The position numbers were made by a program, and so were the translations under genes. The notes under the pieces were generated by a model. That model was not told the origin of the DNA, did not search any database, and saw nothing but the letters and a program-made list of their open reading frames with translations. Shown here piece by piece: positions 9,355 to 17,779 of a stretch of 64,000 nt of DNA (position 1 is its first letter; every line of letters begins with the position of its first letter). This DNA is from Bacteroidota bacterium (GTDB taxonomy: Bacteria; Bacteroidota; Bacteroidia; Bacteroidales; Prolixibacteraceae): positions 1 through 64,000 of the forward strand of contig JAEYNZ010000042.1 in NCBI GenBank assembly GCA_023412195.1, in the 5' to 3' direction.

Positions 9355-9813
9355 ATGGAACCTATTGTTTTAGCTTACATTGGAATTGGATTGATGGTCG
9401 GCCTCGCAGGGGTTGGCAGTGCCTATGGAACTACCATTGCCGGGAACGCGGCAGTTGGTGCCATGAAAAAGAACGGGGAGGCTTTTGGTAATTACATCAT
9501 GCTTACTGCACTTCCCGGAAGCCAGGGGTTATATGGATTTGCCGGCTACTTCCTGCTGAATAATTTTGGACTGTTGCAGCCAGATATCAACTGGGGGGTG
9601 GCAGCATCTGTTTTTGGAGCAGGCCTGGCGCTTGGTTTGGTTGGTCTGTTGTCTGCCATCAGGCAGGGGCAGGTTTGTGCCAACGGTATTGCCGCAATCG
9701 GTTCAGGTTATGATGTAGCTGGTAAAACCCTTATTCTGGCTGTATTCCCTGAGTTATATGCCATTATTGCACTGGCCGCAACCTTCCTGATCGGGAATGC
9801 AGTAGCTGTATAG
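9355..9813 (+). CDS. ntpK: V-type ATP synthase/ATPase rotor subunit K (two-hairpin proteolipid)
   Basis: 152 residues, four membrane helices as two duplicated hairpins. The second hairpin keeps the ion-carrying Glu133 (FPELYA); the first has Gln57 in LPGSQGLYGF instead of an acid. Leu53, Ser56, Gln57, Gln104 and Glu133 line up with the five Na+-ligand positions I recall for Enterococcus hirae NtpK (Leu61, Thr64, Gln65, Gln110, Glu139), which suggests Na+ coupling. Last gene of the operon, followed by a hairpin terminator. Confidence 0.93.
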   Translation: MEPIVLAYIGIGLMVGLAGVGSAYGTTIAGNAAVGAMKKNGEAFGNYIMLTALPGSQGLYGFAGYFLLNNFGLLQPDINWGVAASVFGAGLALGLVGLLSAIRQGQVCANGIAAIGSGYDVAGKTLILAVFPELYAIIALAATFLIGNAVAV

Positions 9814-9877
9814 TACCAAATCAGAATTATATAACCCGGTACAGAATACCTTTCCTGCCCGGTTTATTTACAGATAC

Positions 9878-9912
9878 AATCCATTGTCATTTGGTGGCAA
9901 TGGATTTTTTTT
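9878..9912 (+). terminator. Intrinsic terminator of the V-ATPase operon
   Basis: Perfect 9-bp stem AATCCATTG (9878-9886) / CAATGGATT (9898-9906) with an 11-base loop, followed by a run of T. Located 65 bases after the subunit K stop. Confidence 0.8.
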
Positions 9913-9933
9913 GTGCAGTTGGTTCTTAACTGG

Positions 9934-10169
9934 TATCAGGACAGGAAGACACAAGTACCAGGATAGGAAGAGACAAGTACCAGGATAAGAAGATACAAGT
10001 ATCAGGATATGAAAACATAAGTATCAGGATAAGAAGACACAAGTATCAGGACAAGAAGATACAAGTATTAGGACAAGGAGATACAAGTATCAGGATAGGA
10101 AGGCACAAGTACCACGATAGAAAGACACAAGTATCAGGATAAGATGACACAAATAACAGGATAAGAGGG
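9934..10169 (+). repeat. 22-bp tandem repeat array, about 10.7 copies
   Basis: Ten contiguous units of exactly 22 bases from 9934 to 10153 plus a partial eleventh. The consensus starts TATCAGGATAAG and ends AAGACACAAG; units differ at 1-5 positions. The period is not a multiple of three and no reading frame persists, so it is not a coding repeat. There are no spacers, so it is not CRISPR. It lies just after the ATPase terminator. Confidence 0.9.
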
Positions 10170-10487
10170 TAGGGGGATAGATTAAATTCCTGATGATGAT
10201 TAAGATTGATTTAAGGATTTTGTGCAAGCTGGCATCCTTTTTCTTGTGTCTTTTATGTAATTACCTTTTGATAACAATCATCACGACCCCTCCCATCCTT
10301 CCCGAAGTAGAGGAGTAATGCGCTCTTTATCAGCACCCTGCTTGGTTAGTAGGGTCTTGAGGTCCCCCTTCGGGGGATTTAGGGGGTCGTTTTTAATATT
10401 ATTTTTCATCGGGCTATAATACTCTTTACTGAGGGACTTGTGGCTGTATGTCTTGTGTATTGTGTCTTCTTCTCTTGTGTCTTGTGT
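10170..10487. other. Gene-free stretch with repeat fragments
   Basis: No plausible gene. TTCTTGTGTCTTTTATG (10231-10247 region) and the stretch 10459-10489 carry the reverse complement of the GACACAAG word of the 22-bp array, and a GC-rich palindromic element lies at 10359-10389. Confidence 0.6.
10359..10389. repeat. GC-rich palindromic intergenic repeat
   Basis: Stem TCCCCC / GGGGGA around TTC, followed by a second G-run (AGGGGGTC). This looks like a dispersed palindromic element often met between Bacteroidota genes; assignment rests on recall of the motif. Confidence 0.55.
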
Positions 10488-11324
10488 CTACCACCTCCTG
10501 AAGGGAAGGAATATATCTGTTGGTGAATCGGCGCCGAAAGGTATGATTAATCCTGCAGTGAGTTTAAGTACAACTGTCCAGGAGTGATTCCTTGTACTAT
10601 TTAAATAATTATGTGCTGCATCCAGTGCATCATAATTAATGAGTTCCGCATTCCACAGAAACACCAGATTCCAGGTGTCAGGAGCACCTGTTCTTACTCC
10701 CAGGCCTGTTGTGATAACTGCTACCCCTATCGGAGTTTCACCATCTTTTTTCTTTAAAATCATTGATGATAAGGTATCAGCAGGAGCGATCTGATAGCGT
10801 AATTCCGATGTAAAGCTATGGATTCCAATGCCAGCTTCGGCAAAAGGATTAAAACGGACGGTAATGCCTTGTCCCAGGTTTTGGTTCCTGAACATGTATC
10901 TGAGAAGGATTGATACGGAACTGTTTGGAGTGATATATTCCACAGGCAACTGATAAAGCTGTCCCCTTAAGTTTGACTGAAATCCGACAGCAGAGAAATC
11001 AGGCAGGTTGCTTCTGCCGAAAAGGGTATAAGCATTCAGCCTTAACAATGATTCCCACCGGTTCCCGAACGTCCGTCCTAAATCGAGGTTAAATGAAAAT
11101 CCCGGGCGATGACCGAATTCATTTGGGAGCAATGAAAACCCTTTTGTCATTTCTCCTGCCAGAATGGCCATCCCTGTATTACCCGAAATAAACCAGTTGT
11201 TTTCCTTTTCCCAGCCTGAATCTGCCTGTCCGTAGGCATTTGCAAACAACGACAGGGATAGCAGCAAAACCATGATACCAGGTTTTGATTTGGCTATAAT
11301 AGGTTTGCAAGTCCGGTTTACCAT
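10488..11324 (-). CDS. Putative outer-membrane beta-barrel protein
   Basis: 278 residues. An N-terminal signal peptide (hydrophobic MVLLLSLSLFANAYG, cut probably after AYG) is followed by alternating amphipathic strands such as FSFNLDLGRTFGNRW, VSILLRYMFRNQN and WTVVLKLTAGLIIPFG; the last residues FLPFRRW do not end in the classical aromatic exactly at the barrel signature but are aromatic. Length and composition fit a small 8-12 strand barrel. No specific family recognised. It stands alone, downstream of ilvD on the same strand with a 51-base gap. Confidence 0.6.
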   Translation of the reverse strand: MVNRTCKPIIAKSKPGIMVLLLSLSLFANAYGQADSGWEKENNWFISGNTGMAILAGEMTKGFSLLPNEFGHRPGFSFNLDLGRTFGNRWESLLRLNAYTLFGRSNLPDFSAVGFQSNLRGQLYQLPVEYITPNSSVSILLRYMFRNQNLGQGITVRFNPFAEAGIGIHSFTSELRYQIAPADTLSSMILKKKDGETPIGVAVITTGLGVRTGAPDTWNLVFLWNAELINYDALDAAHNYLNSTRNHSWTVVLKLTAGLIIPFGADSPTDIFLPFRRW

Positions 11325-11375
11325 TGACGGTTATAGTTTTAGCAGAAAGTAAAGGATAAAGTTAAACAATCATTC

Positions 11376-13055
11376 TCATATTACAGTAATACAACCCTCT
11401 GAAGCATTAGAAACTTCGTTTCTGTATTTCTTCAGGAAGCCTGTAAGTGGTTTTCCGGTTACCTGTGTCCAGTTGTTTCTTCTCTCAAAAAGCTCTTCTT
11501 CCGACAGGTCAACGTCAATTGTATTATTGATTGCATCAATTGTAATTATGTCGCCATTCCTGACAAGAGCAATATTGCCACCTTCATAAGCCTCGGGAGT
11601 GATATGTCCTACAACAAAACCATGCGAACCACCGGAAAAACGTCCATCAGTTATAAGTGCCACATCCTTGCCCAGACCCGCACCCATAACGGCACTTGTA
11701 GGCTTCAGCATTTCGGGCATTCCGGGTGCACCCTTTGGTCCGCTGTTGCGGATGACAATAACATCGCCTGCCCTGACCTGTGAACGGATTCCTTCAATGG
11801 CTTCATATTCATCTTCAAAAACCCTTGCCGGACCAGAAAAGCGTTCGCCTTCCTTTCCTGTAATTTTGGCCACAGCACCCTGTTCAGCAAGATTCCCGTA
11901 AAGAATCTGTATATGCCCCTGTTTTTTTATGGGGTTATCGATGGTATGTATGATTTTCTGACCTGTTCTTAGCTCTGGTACTGATTCAAGGTTTTCACCG
12001 ATTGTTTTACCTGTAACTGTCAGGCAGTTTCCGTTGAGCAGGTTTTCCTTCAGCAGAAACTTCATTACGGCAGGTATTCCTCCTGCATGATGCAGATCCT
12101 CCATCAGGTATTCACCGCTGGGTTTCAGGTCGGCAATAAATGGAGTATTGTTGCTGATCCGCTGGAAATCATCGAGGGCTAATTCCACGCCTGTAGTTTT
12201 AGCCATTGCCAGGAGGTGAATCACTGCATTGGTTGACCCTCCAAGGGCTATGATCAATGTGATGGCATTTTCGAAAGCTTCGCGGGTCATAATGTCTTTC
12301 GGGCATATATTTTTTTCAAGCACATTCTTTATTGCTTCTGCCAGTTGCCTGCATTCATGATCTTTCTCAGAACTGATAGCCGGATTTGAAGATGTGCCAG
12401 GAAGACTCATGCCCATGCATTCAATGGCTGATGCCATTGTGTTTGCAGTATACATTCCGCCGCAAGCTCCTGCACCAGGTATGCTGTTTCGTATGATTCC
12501 TTTATATTCAATGTCGGAAAGTGCGCCCCTGATCCTCTCGCCATATGCTTCAAATGCCGATACGATGTTCAGGTCGCGGTTGTTCCAACGCCCTTTTTTA
12601 ACGGTCCCGCCGTACATCAGTATAGCAGGCCGGTTTAGTCTGGCAAGGGCCATCATGGCTCCAGGCATGTTTTTATCGCATCCGACTATTGGTATTACTG
12701 CATCGTAAAACTGTGCACTTACAACTGTTTCAATCGAATCGGCAATAAGTTCCCGTGAGGGGAGGGAGTATTTCATGCCTTCAGTACCATTAGTGATACC
12801 GTCACTTACGCCAATTGTATGAAAGATCAATCCAAACAATTCTTCATGTTTATCCACTTCCTTCTTTAGGGCATCTGCCAGCCCATTGAGGTGCATGTTG
12901 CAGGGATTACCCTGGAAACCTGTGCTGACAATTCCTACCTGTGCCTTTTTCTGATCATTTTCATTCATGCCGATTGCATACAGCATCGCCTGTGCTGCCG
13001 GAAGACTATCATCCTGTGTGATGAGCCTGCTGAATGTATTAAGATTCTTCTTCAT
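11376..13055 (-). CDS. ilvD: Dihydroxy-acid dehydratase
   Basis: 559 residues from the ATG at 13055 (product MKKNLNTFSRLIT); the frame is open upstream to 13238 but that extension has no family character and would run into the promoter of the divergent gene. Catalyses dehydration of 2,3-dihydroxy acids to 2-keto acids, third common step of valine, isoleucine and leucine synthesis, with an Fe-S cluster. Visible signature: QGNPCNMHLNGLADALK, VGCDKNMPGAMMALARL (cluster Cys), GACGGMYTANTMASAIE and GRFSGGSHGFVVGHITPEA. Other ilv genes are not adjacent. Confidence 0.95.
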   Translation of the reverse strand: MKKNLNTFSRLITQDDSLPAAQAMLYAIGMNENDQKKAQVGIVSTGFQGNPCNMHLNGLADALKKEVDKHEELFGLIFHTIGVSDGITNGTEGMKYSLPSRELIADSIETVVSAQFYDAVIPIVGCDKNMPGAMMALARLNRPAILMYGGTVKKGRWNNRDLNIVSAFEAYGERIRGALSDIEYKGIIRNSIPGAGACGGMYTANTMASAIECMGMSLPGTSSNPAISSEKDHECRQLAEAIKNVLEKNICPKDIMTREAFENAITLIIALGGSTNAVIHLLAMAKTTGVELALDDFQRISNNTPFIADLKPSGEYLMEDLHHAGGIPAVMKFLLKENLLNGNCLTVTGKTIGENLESVPELRTGQKIIHTIDNPIKKQGHIQILYGNLAEQGAVAKITGKEGERFSGPARVFEDEYEAIEGIRSQVRAGDVIVIRNSGPKGAPGMPEMLKPTSAVMGAGLGKDVALITDGRFSGGSHGFVVGHITPEAYEGGNIALVRNGDIITIDAINNTIDVDLSEEELFERRNNWTQVTGKPLTGFLKKYRNEVSNASEGCITVI

Positions 13056-13214
13056 ATCATTTGGATCATTAATTTGTCGAACTAATTTAAGATAAAAAAA
13101 CCTTATCACAAGGGTCAGTCTGACGGTAAGTGGTAATTGGATTGCAATATTCTCCTTAGGCAACCTTTCTTTTATGGGTTTACCTGGAATGGAAAGTATA
13201 CTGATAGAAAATTT

Positions 13215-13222
13215 TATCTTTG
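13215..13222 (+). promoter_or_regulatory. -7 element of the GroES-like gene
   Basis: TATCTTTG matches TAnnTTTG exactly and lies 21 bases before the preferred ATG at 13244. No clear TTG at -33. Confidence 0.5.
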
Positions 13223-13243
13223 CGAGGAAAAAGCACAAAAGTT

Positions 13244-13627
13244 ATGTCACTTGTAATTGAAGAGAAGGACCTGGAGAAGTTTATTATGGTTGGCGACAGG
13301 GTATTAATAAGACCAAAAATACCTTCAGGAAAAACCAAAACAGGTTTGTATTTACCACCTACAGTACAGGAAAGTGAAAAAATTCAAAGCGGGTATATCA
13401 TCAAAGTAGGGCCGGGGTATCCAATTCCTGCTGTGACTGATGAGGATGAATCATGGAAGCAAAAGCAGGAAAATGTAAAGTATGTTCCGCTTCAGGCTCA
13501 TAGGGGTGATCTTGCTGTTTATCTAAGTAAAAGTGGTTTTGAAATTGAATTTAATAAAGAAAAATATATCATTCTTCCGCATTCTGCCATCCTGATGATC
13601 ATCAGGGATGAGAGTATAATGGAATAA
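13244..13627 (+). CDS. GroES-like (Cpn10 family) protein, divergent
   Basis: 127 residues from ATG 13244 (MSLVIEEKDLEKF); a start at 13220 would overlap the -7 element. The Cpn10 fold is visible: FIMVGDRVLIRPKIPSG near residues 14-30, TGLYLPPTVQESEKIQSGYIIKVGPG (the region that in GroES holds the mobile loop and the following strand, given here in part), and IEFNKEKYIILPHSAILMII at the end, matching the usual '...Y.I....ILAII'. It is longer than GroES (about 95 residues) because of an acidic/Gln-rich insertion around residues 63-85. No groEL neighbour, so it is probably a paralogue rather than the main co-chaperonin. Confidence 0.75.
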   Translation: MSLVIEEKDLEKFIMVGDRVLIRPKIPSGKTKTGLYLPPTVQESEKIQSGYIIKVGPGYPIPAVTDEDESWKQKQENVKYVPLQAHRGDLAVYLSKSGFEIEFNKEKYIILPHSAILMIIRDESIME

Positions 13628-13661
13628 AAAAGTTGCCCGGATAGCCCTGGCAGCTTTTTTA
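13626..13661. terminator. Bidirectional terminator between convergent genes
   Basis: A-run, stem AAGTTGCC / GGCAGCTT around CGGATAGCCCT, then a T-run, placed between the GroES-like gene (+) and the aminotransferase (-). One mismatch in the stem. Confidence 0.65.
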
Positions 13662-13677
13662 TAATTTTCCTGCATGT

Positions 13678-14967
13678 TTATACAGACTCTTCACAGGCAT
13701 TATATATTCCTTCAAACATTTCTTTAATATCGGAGGCAGCAACAGCAGAAAATGCCAGCCTGAGGTTGTTGTTCAGGCTAATGGTTCCGATGCTGTATTT
13801 ACTGATCAGCAGCTGACGCAGTTCATCCCCGTTCAGTCCGTCAGCCAGCCTGATACACATAAAGTAGCCGCTGTTAAAGGGCAGGGCCGTAAAATACTTC
13901 CTGTATTTTTCTTCTTTTAGAGCTTCTTTAACTGCTTCATACCGTGCCTGCATCAAATCGAATTTGGCCTGCTTCTGGCTGTTGTAGTCTTTGTCGTTGT
14001 AAACGGCAAGCATCAGCGACTGTGAAAGGTTCGATGCATTTGAGATGTTTCCCCTGACCGCACCTGCCGTTTTAGCTTCAAGGGCAGAATACAGTTCTGC
14101 ATCACCACCTTTAATAGCATAGGTAATAAATCCTACGCGGAAGCCCCATACGTAATCCTCCTTGGTGGCACCGTCGAGTTTCAAAGCCAGCACGTTCTCG
14201 TGCAGGTTGGCAAGCGGGGCAAAAATGCTCTCACGTGCGATGCCTTCTTCATATACTAAACCGAAATATGCATCATCATTGATGCAGACTATTTTATTTC
14301 CTTTTTCAGCCGACTTCCCGATGATTGTAACAATGGCATCCGCCTCTTCCTGTGTGGGGGTGTAGCCAGCCGGGTTGTTGGGGAAATTCAGCAGGAGTAT
14401 TTTCTTTCCGGTACCTCCATCATTGAGCCTTGCTTCAAATGATTCCAGGTCGAACTGCCGGTTTTTAAACAGATTGAATTTTACAATTTTAGCATCGTAG
14501 GCATTGGAAAGAATCAGATTGTAGTTGCCCCAAAACAGGTCAGGTACAATAACCTCATCGCCCGGGTCAACAAACATATACCCGGCCATGCTCATGCCAT
14601 GTGTAAGGGCATTGGAAACTACCGGTAAACTGATCTCCGTTTTACCCAGTGACGGATTCTTTTCATAAATCATGCTTTTCCATTTGGCACGAAGGTCAGG
14701 CCTCCCGTAACTGGGAGCGTAAGGAAAAACAAGCGAAGGGTCCAGATTGATTCTGGCTGCCAGGCTTTCAAAACGCATGGGTGTGCCATCATCCTCAACA
14801 GCTGTTCCTATGGTGGCATTAATTCGGGTTCCCTTTGCTTCGGCAGTTTGCCCCAATATTCCTTTTTTCGGGAAGAAAATGTTTTTTCCTTTCTGCGAGA
14901 GCATTTCATAAACCGGTGCACTTTTATGCAGGATAACCTTGTTCAGTTCTTCAGCCTGTGGATTCAT
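13678..14967 (-). CDS. Class I/II pyridoxal-phosphate aminotransferase
   Basis: 429 residues. PLP-fold type I landmarks: VSNALTHGMSMAGYMFVDPGDEVIVPDLFW (start of the large domain; excerpt in parts), NFPNNPAGYTPT (binding of substrate carboxylate, about residue 195), CINDDAYFGLVY (Asp holding the pyridine N) and KLDGATKEDYVWGFRVG with the Schiff-base Lys in GATKED. It probably transfers an amino group from an amino acid to 2-oxoglutarate; the substrate cannot be named from motifs. Monocistronic, convergent with the GroES-like gene. Confidence 0.85.
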   Translation of the reverse strand: MNPQAEELNKVILHKSAPVYEMLSQKGKNIFFPKKGILGQTAEAKGTRINATIGTAVEDDGTPMRFESLAARINLDPSLVFPYAPSYGRPDLRAKWKSMIYEKNPSLGKTEISLPVVSNALTHGMSMAGYMFVDPGDEVIVPDLFWGNYNLILSNAYDAKIVKFNLFKNRQFDLESFEARLNDGGTGKKILLLNFPNNPAGYTPTQEEADAIVTIIGKSAEKGNKIVCINDDAYFGLVYEEGIARESIFAPLANLHENVLALKLDGATKEDYVWGFRVGFITYAIKGGDAELYSALEAKTAGAVRGNISNASNLSQSLMLAVYNDKDYNSQKQAKFDLMQARYEAVKEALKEEKYRKYFTALPFNSGYFMCIRLADGLNGDELRQLLISKYSIGTISLNNNLRLAFSAVAASDIKEMFEGIYNACEESV

Positions 14968-15180
14968 AGTTTTTATTTTTTTACCTGTATTAATTCTGAT
15001 CCGTCATTAAATTCCGCATGCAAGATAAAAAACATGTACATAATAATGATTGTATGTTGACAAAATGAATAAATTTTTGATAAAATTCTAACAGTTCCAT
15101 ATTTTTACCTCCGTTTTATAAACTATTGCAGGTATCGTCCAATTGATTATATTAGCAATTAAATACTAAAAAAACCTGTC

Positions 15181-16404
15181 ATGAAAACTTTGAATTTCGC
15201 TCAAGTTATTATCCTTTTTGTATCAGTTACGCTGGTTTCATGCAACAGTGAGCCAAACAGCAATGGCTGGCGCGGCCCTCAGCGTGATGGAGTTGTTAAA
15301 GAATTTCAGTCACCTGCCACCTGGCCGGCTCAGCTTAATTCAATCTGGACTCAGCAGGTAGGGTTATGCGATGCATCACCTGTTCTTGCCGGTGACAATA
15401 TTTTCCTTCATGTAAGGCAGGAAGATCATGAAGTAACATTGTGTCTGGATGCAGAAACAGGCAATGAAATCTGGCGTACAGTCAATAATGTTGCTCCTGA
15501 AGTAACAGGAGGGGCCCGTCCGCATCCCGGACCAAGAAGCACTCCCTATGTGGCTGACGGGAAAATTTTCACACTGGGTGCCGGAGGGGTTTTAAGCTGT
15601 CTTAATGCATCCACTGGTGAACTTATCTGGAAGAATGAAGATTACAAGGAAGTCCCTGTATTTTTTGCAGCAATGTCTCCATTGGTCGATGACAATAAAT
15701 GCTTTGTTCATTTAGGAGGTAAGGAGACTGGCACTCTTGTTGCTTTTAATGCTTCAACAGGTGCAAAGCTGTGGGAGCTGAAAGGACATCCTTCAACTTA
15801 TTCCTCTCCCGTCATTATGAAAATGGGGAAAGAGAAAGTGCTTGTAGTTCAGACAGAAACTGACCTGATAGGTGTTTCCATGGAGGGAGCGTTGTTATGG
15901 AAAACAGCCACTCCGGGGGAAACACGATTTTATAATTCATCAACACCCGTTATTAACGGGCAGAACATCATTATTGCAGGTCAGGGACTGGGAACCAAAT
16001 CTTTTAAGGTTGAAAAAAATGGCAGCGGTTATACCCTGGCTGAATCATGGTCGAACCCGGAGTATGGAGTATCATTTAATACACCGCTGCTGAAAGACGG
16101 CTATCTTTATGGACACGAAGCACGTCTGGGCAAGATATATTGTATAGATGCTAATACGGGGGAGACTGCATGGGCTGATACTGTTGCACATAACAGGTTT
16201 GCATCAACGCTCGATCTGGGGAAAGAAATACTTTCACTTACTGCGAAAGGGGAACTGCTCGTATATGCTCCTTCTGCTGAGAAATATACTGAACTTGCAG
16301 TATACCCTGTTGCAAATACTGACGTGTATGCGCATCCGGTTGTGGAAGGTAAAAGAATCTACATAAAAGATAAGGAGAATCTTACCTGCTGGGAAGTAAA
16401 TTAA
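15181..16404 (+). CDS. PQQ-like beta-propeller repeat lipoprotein
   Basis: 407 residues. A lipoprotein signal ends in LVSC (Cys21). The mature part begins with NGWRGPQRDGV, the usual opening of PQQ-like exported propellers, and has repeated blades of the form 'L.ctx.dG...W' : VTLCLDAETGNEIWRT, LSCLNASTGELIWKNE, LVAFNASTGAKLWELK, IYCIDANTGETAWAD. Such proteins act as scaffolds or as quinoprotein-like dehydrogenases; PQQ binding or catalysis cannot be claimed here. Followed by a strong bidirectional terminator. Confidence 0.85.
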   Translation: MKTLNFAQVIILFVSVTLVSCNSEPNSNGWRGPQRDGVVKEFQSPATWPAQLNSIWTQQVGLCDASPVLAGDNIFLHVRQEDHEVTLCLDAETGNEIWRTVNNVAPEVTGGARPHPGPRSTPYVADGKIFTLGAGGVLSCLNASTGELIWKNEDYKEVPVFFAAMSPLVDDNKCFVHLGGKETGTLVAFNASTGAKLWELKGHPSTYSSPVIMKMGKEKVLVVQTETDLIGVSMEGALLWKTATPGETRFYNSSTPVINGQNIIIAGQGLGTKSFKVEKNGSGYTLAESWSNPEYGVSFNTPLLKDGYLYGHEARLGKIYCIDANTGETAWADTVAHNRFASTLDLGKEILSLTAKGELLVYAPSAEKYTELAVYPVANTDVYAHPVVEGKRIYIKDKENLTCWEVN

Positions 16405-16423
16405 CCGTGGAAATTACCCGGCA

Positions 16424-16470
16424 TAAAAAAGACCCTGCCATGCTTATTAAGGCATGCAGGGCCTTTTTTA
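16424..16470. terminator. Bidirectional intrinsic terminator
   Basis: Stem CCCTGC(c)ATGC (16433-16443) / GCATGCAGGG (16452-16461) with a 1-base bulge, A-run before and T-run after, between convergent genes. Confidence 0.8.
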
Positions 16471-16503
16471 AGATAGAAAATAGAAATTAAAGGAACCGGC
16501 TAT

Positions 16504-16926
16504 TCATAAATTCCGTAATGCACCTACAATGGTAAAAAAGCCCATCAGGCTGACAAAAGCAGTTATTACAACCAACAGGTTCTTGCCTTTACGGTCTTTC
16601 CACTCCAGCAGGAAGGCAGGAATAGAAAGAAGCCCTGTAAGTATAAAAAACAGGTACGCAGGAAGCAGCCTGGCCTGGAATGGTAACTCTTCACGCAATT
16701 CCTCTTCCATTTCAAGGGTAACCATTTCTTCCGGAGTAAGAAATCTGGCTGCAGAGAAGTAATCACCCAGCATGATAAACACAGAAAACAAACCGAGGGC
16801 AAAAAAAAGCACAGGTCCAAGCATTCTGAAAACCTTCTTGTGTTCAACCCATCCATAAACACTGGATATGATTCCTGCAAATACAAGCCATTGTGGAAGC
16901 GTATATAAAAAGATGTACTGATTCAT
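16504..16926 (-). CDS. Four-helix membrane protein of unknown function
   Basis: 140 residues from the ATG at 16926 (MNQYIFLYTLPQ). Four hydrophobic segments at about residues 8-27, 36-56, 86-106 and 115-136. A Glu-rich stretch between helices two and three (LTPEEMVTLEMEEELREELP) probably lies on one side of the inner membrane. No family recognised; the gene stands alone and is convergent with the propeller lipoprotein. Confidence 0.6.
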   Translation of the reverse strand: MNQYIFLYTLPQWLVFAGIISSVYGWVEHKKVFRMLGPVLFFALGLFSVFIMLGDYFSAARFLTPEEMVTLEMEEELREELPFQARLLPAYLFFILTGLLSIPAFLLEWKDRKGKNLLVVITAFVSLMGFFTIVGALRNL

Positions 16927-17000
16927 GTAAATTAATTTCAAACAAAAGTGGTGAATTTTCCTTAATTCATAAACAATACAGCTGTCTGACCTTTTATTTT

Positions 17001-17008
17001 TAATTTTG
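17001..17008 (+). promoter_or_regulatory. -7 element upstream of the HAD gene
   Basis: TAATTTTG fits TAnnTTTG and is 26 bases before the GTG start at 17034. Confidence 0.4.
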
Positions 17009-17033
17009 GACCCTGTTAAACAGAAGTATATCA

Positions 17034-17642
17034 GTGAAGGAATTAGTCATCCACTCTAAGGCAAAAGGGCTCATATTTGATCTCGATGGTACAATAGCCG
17101 ATACCATGCCTGTTCATTTTCTGGCATATAAGAACATCCTGCGCGATTACGGTATTGAATTTACACCTGAAATATTTGCCACCCTCGCGGGTATCCCGGC
17201 TGTAGGTACGATCAGGAAACTGAATGAGATGTTTGGTACCAGCATGGACCCTGAGGATATCGGGCACTTCAAGGAACGGGAGTACGAAAAAATAATGCAC
17301 CGTATGAAGCCTGTTGACCCTGTAGTCACTCTTGTGAAGAAGTACCATGGGGTTCTTCCCATGTCTGTGGGGACAGGTGGGTACCGCCGGCTGGCCTGGA
17401 AATCGCTGGAGATCCTGGGACTGAAAGATTACTTTGAAATTCTGGTTTCCGGTGAAGATGTGGAGCATCCCAAACCTCATCCTGAAACCTTTCTGAAATG
17501 TGCAGAACAAATGGGTGTTGCACCTGAGTTCTGTCATGTATTTGAAGATGGTGCACTTGGCATTGAGGCAGCCACTGCAGCAGGAATGATGTCGACACTT
17601 GTTACCGACTTTTATCAGGTGACTATCGGAAAAGATATCTAG
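17034..17642 (+). CDS. HAD-superfamily phosphatase, beta-phosphoglucomutase-like
   Basis: 202 residues with a GTG start at 17034. HAD motif I is FDLDGTIADT (residues 15-24; nucleophile Asp16), motif II lies in MSVGTGGYR (the Ser/Thr position), motif III Lys in HPKPHPETF and motif IV acids in FEDGALGIEAA. The helical cap between motifs I and II (about residues 27-95) places it in subfamily I with beta-phosphoglucomutase and related sugar-phosphate phosphatases. Substrate unknown. No partner gene adjacent. Confidence 0.85.
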   Translation: MKELVIHSKAKGLIFDLDGTIADTMPVHFLAYKNILRDYGIEFTPEIFATLAGIPAVGTIRKLNEMFGTSMDPEDIGHFKEREYEKIMHRMKPVDPVVTLVKKYHGVLPMSVGTGGYRRLAWKSLEILGLKDYFEILVSGEDVEHPKPHPETFLKCAEQMGVAPEFCHVFEDGALGIEAATAAGMMSTLVTDFYQVTIGKDI

Positions 17643-17779
17643 CTGTTGCCTGAAAAGACATCCATGATGATGCTAAATCCTTCCTTGTGTAATTTCAGAC
17701 CCTTTTCTTTGCTGGTAGCTTTTGCGTCATGTATGCCTGTATAGTACCTGGCTCCACACTGCAACCTGTCTGTGGTTAT
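17641..17779 (-). pseudogene. Possible remnant of a short coding region
   Basis: On the minus strand a 46-codon open stretch without a start reads like protein (DRLQCGARYYTGIHDAKAT and a tail ending KEGFSIIMDVFSGNS, then stop). No family recognised; it may be the eroded C-terminus of a lost gene or chance. Confidence 0.2.

Noticed and set aside
9934..10169. Repeat array considered as CRISPR
   Set aside because: Units are contiguous with no spacers, and no cas genes are nearby.
11599..11901. Plus-strand open frame of 100 codons inside ilvD
   Set aside because: Antisense shadow of a strongly conserved gene.
11376..13238. Longer ilvD starting at 13238
   Set aside because: The extra 61 residues lack family character and overlap the divergent promoter; ATG 13055 gives the normal length.
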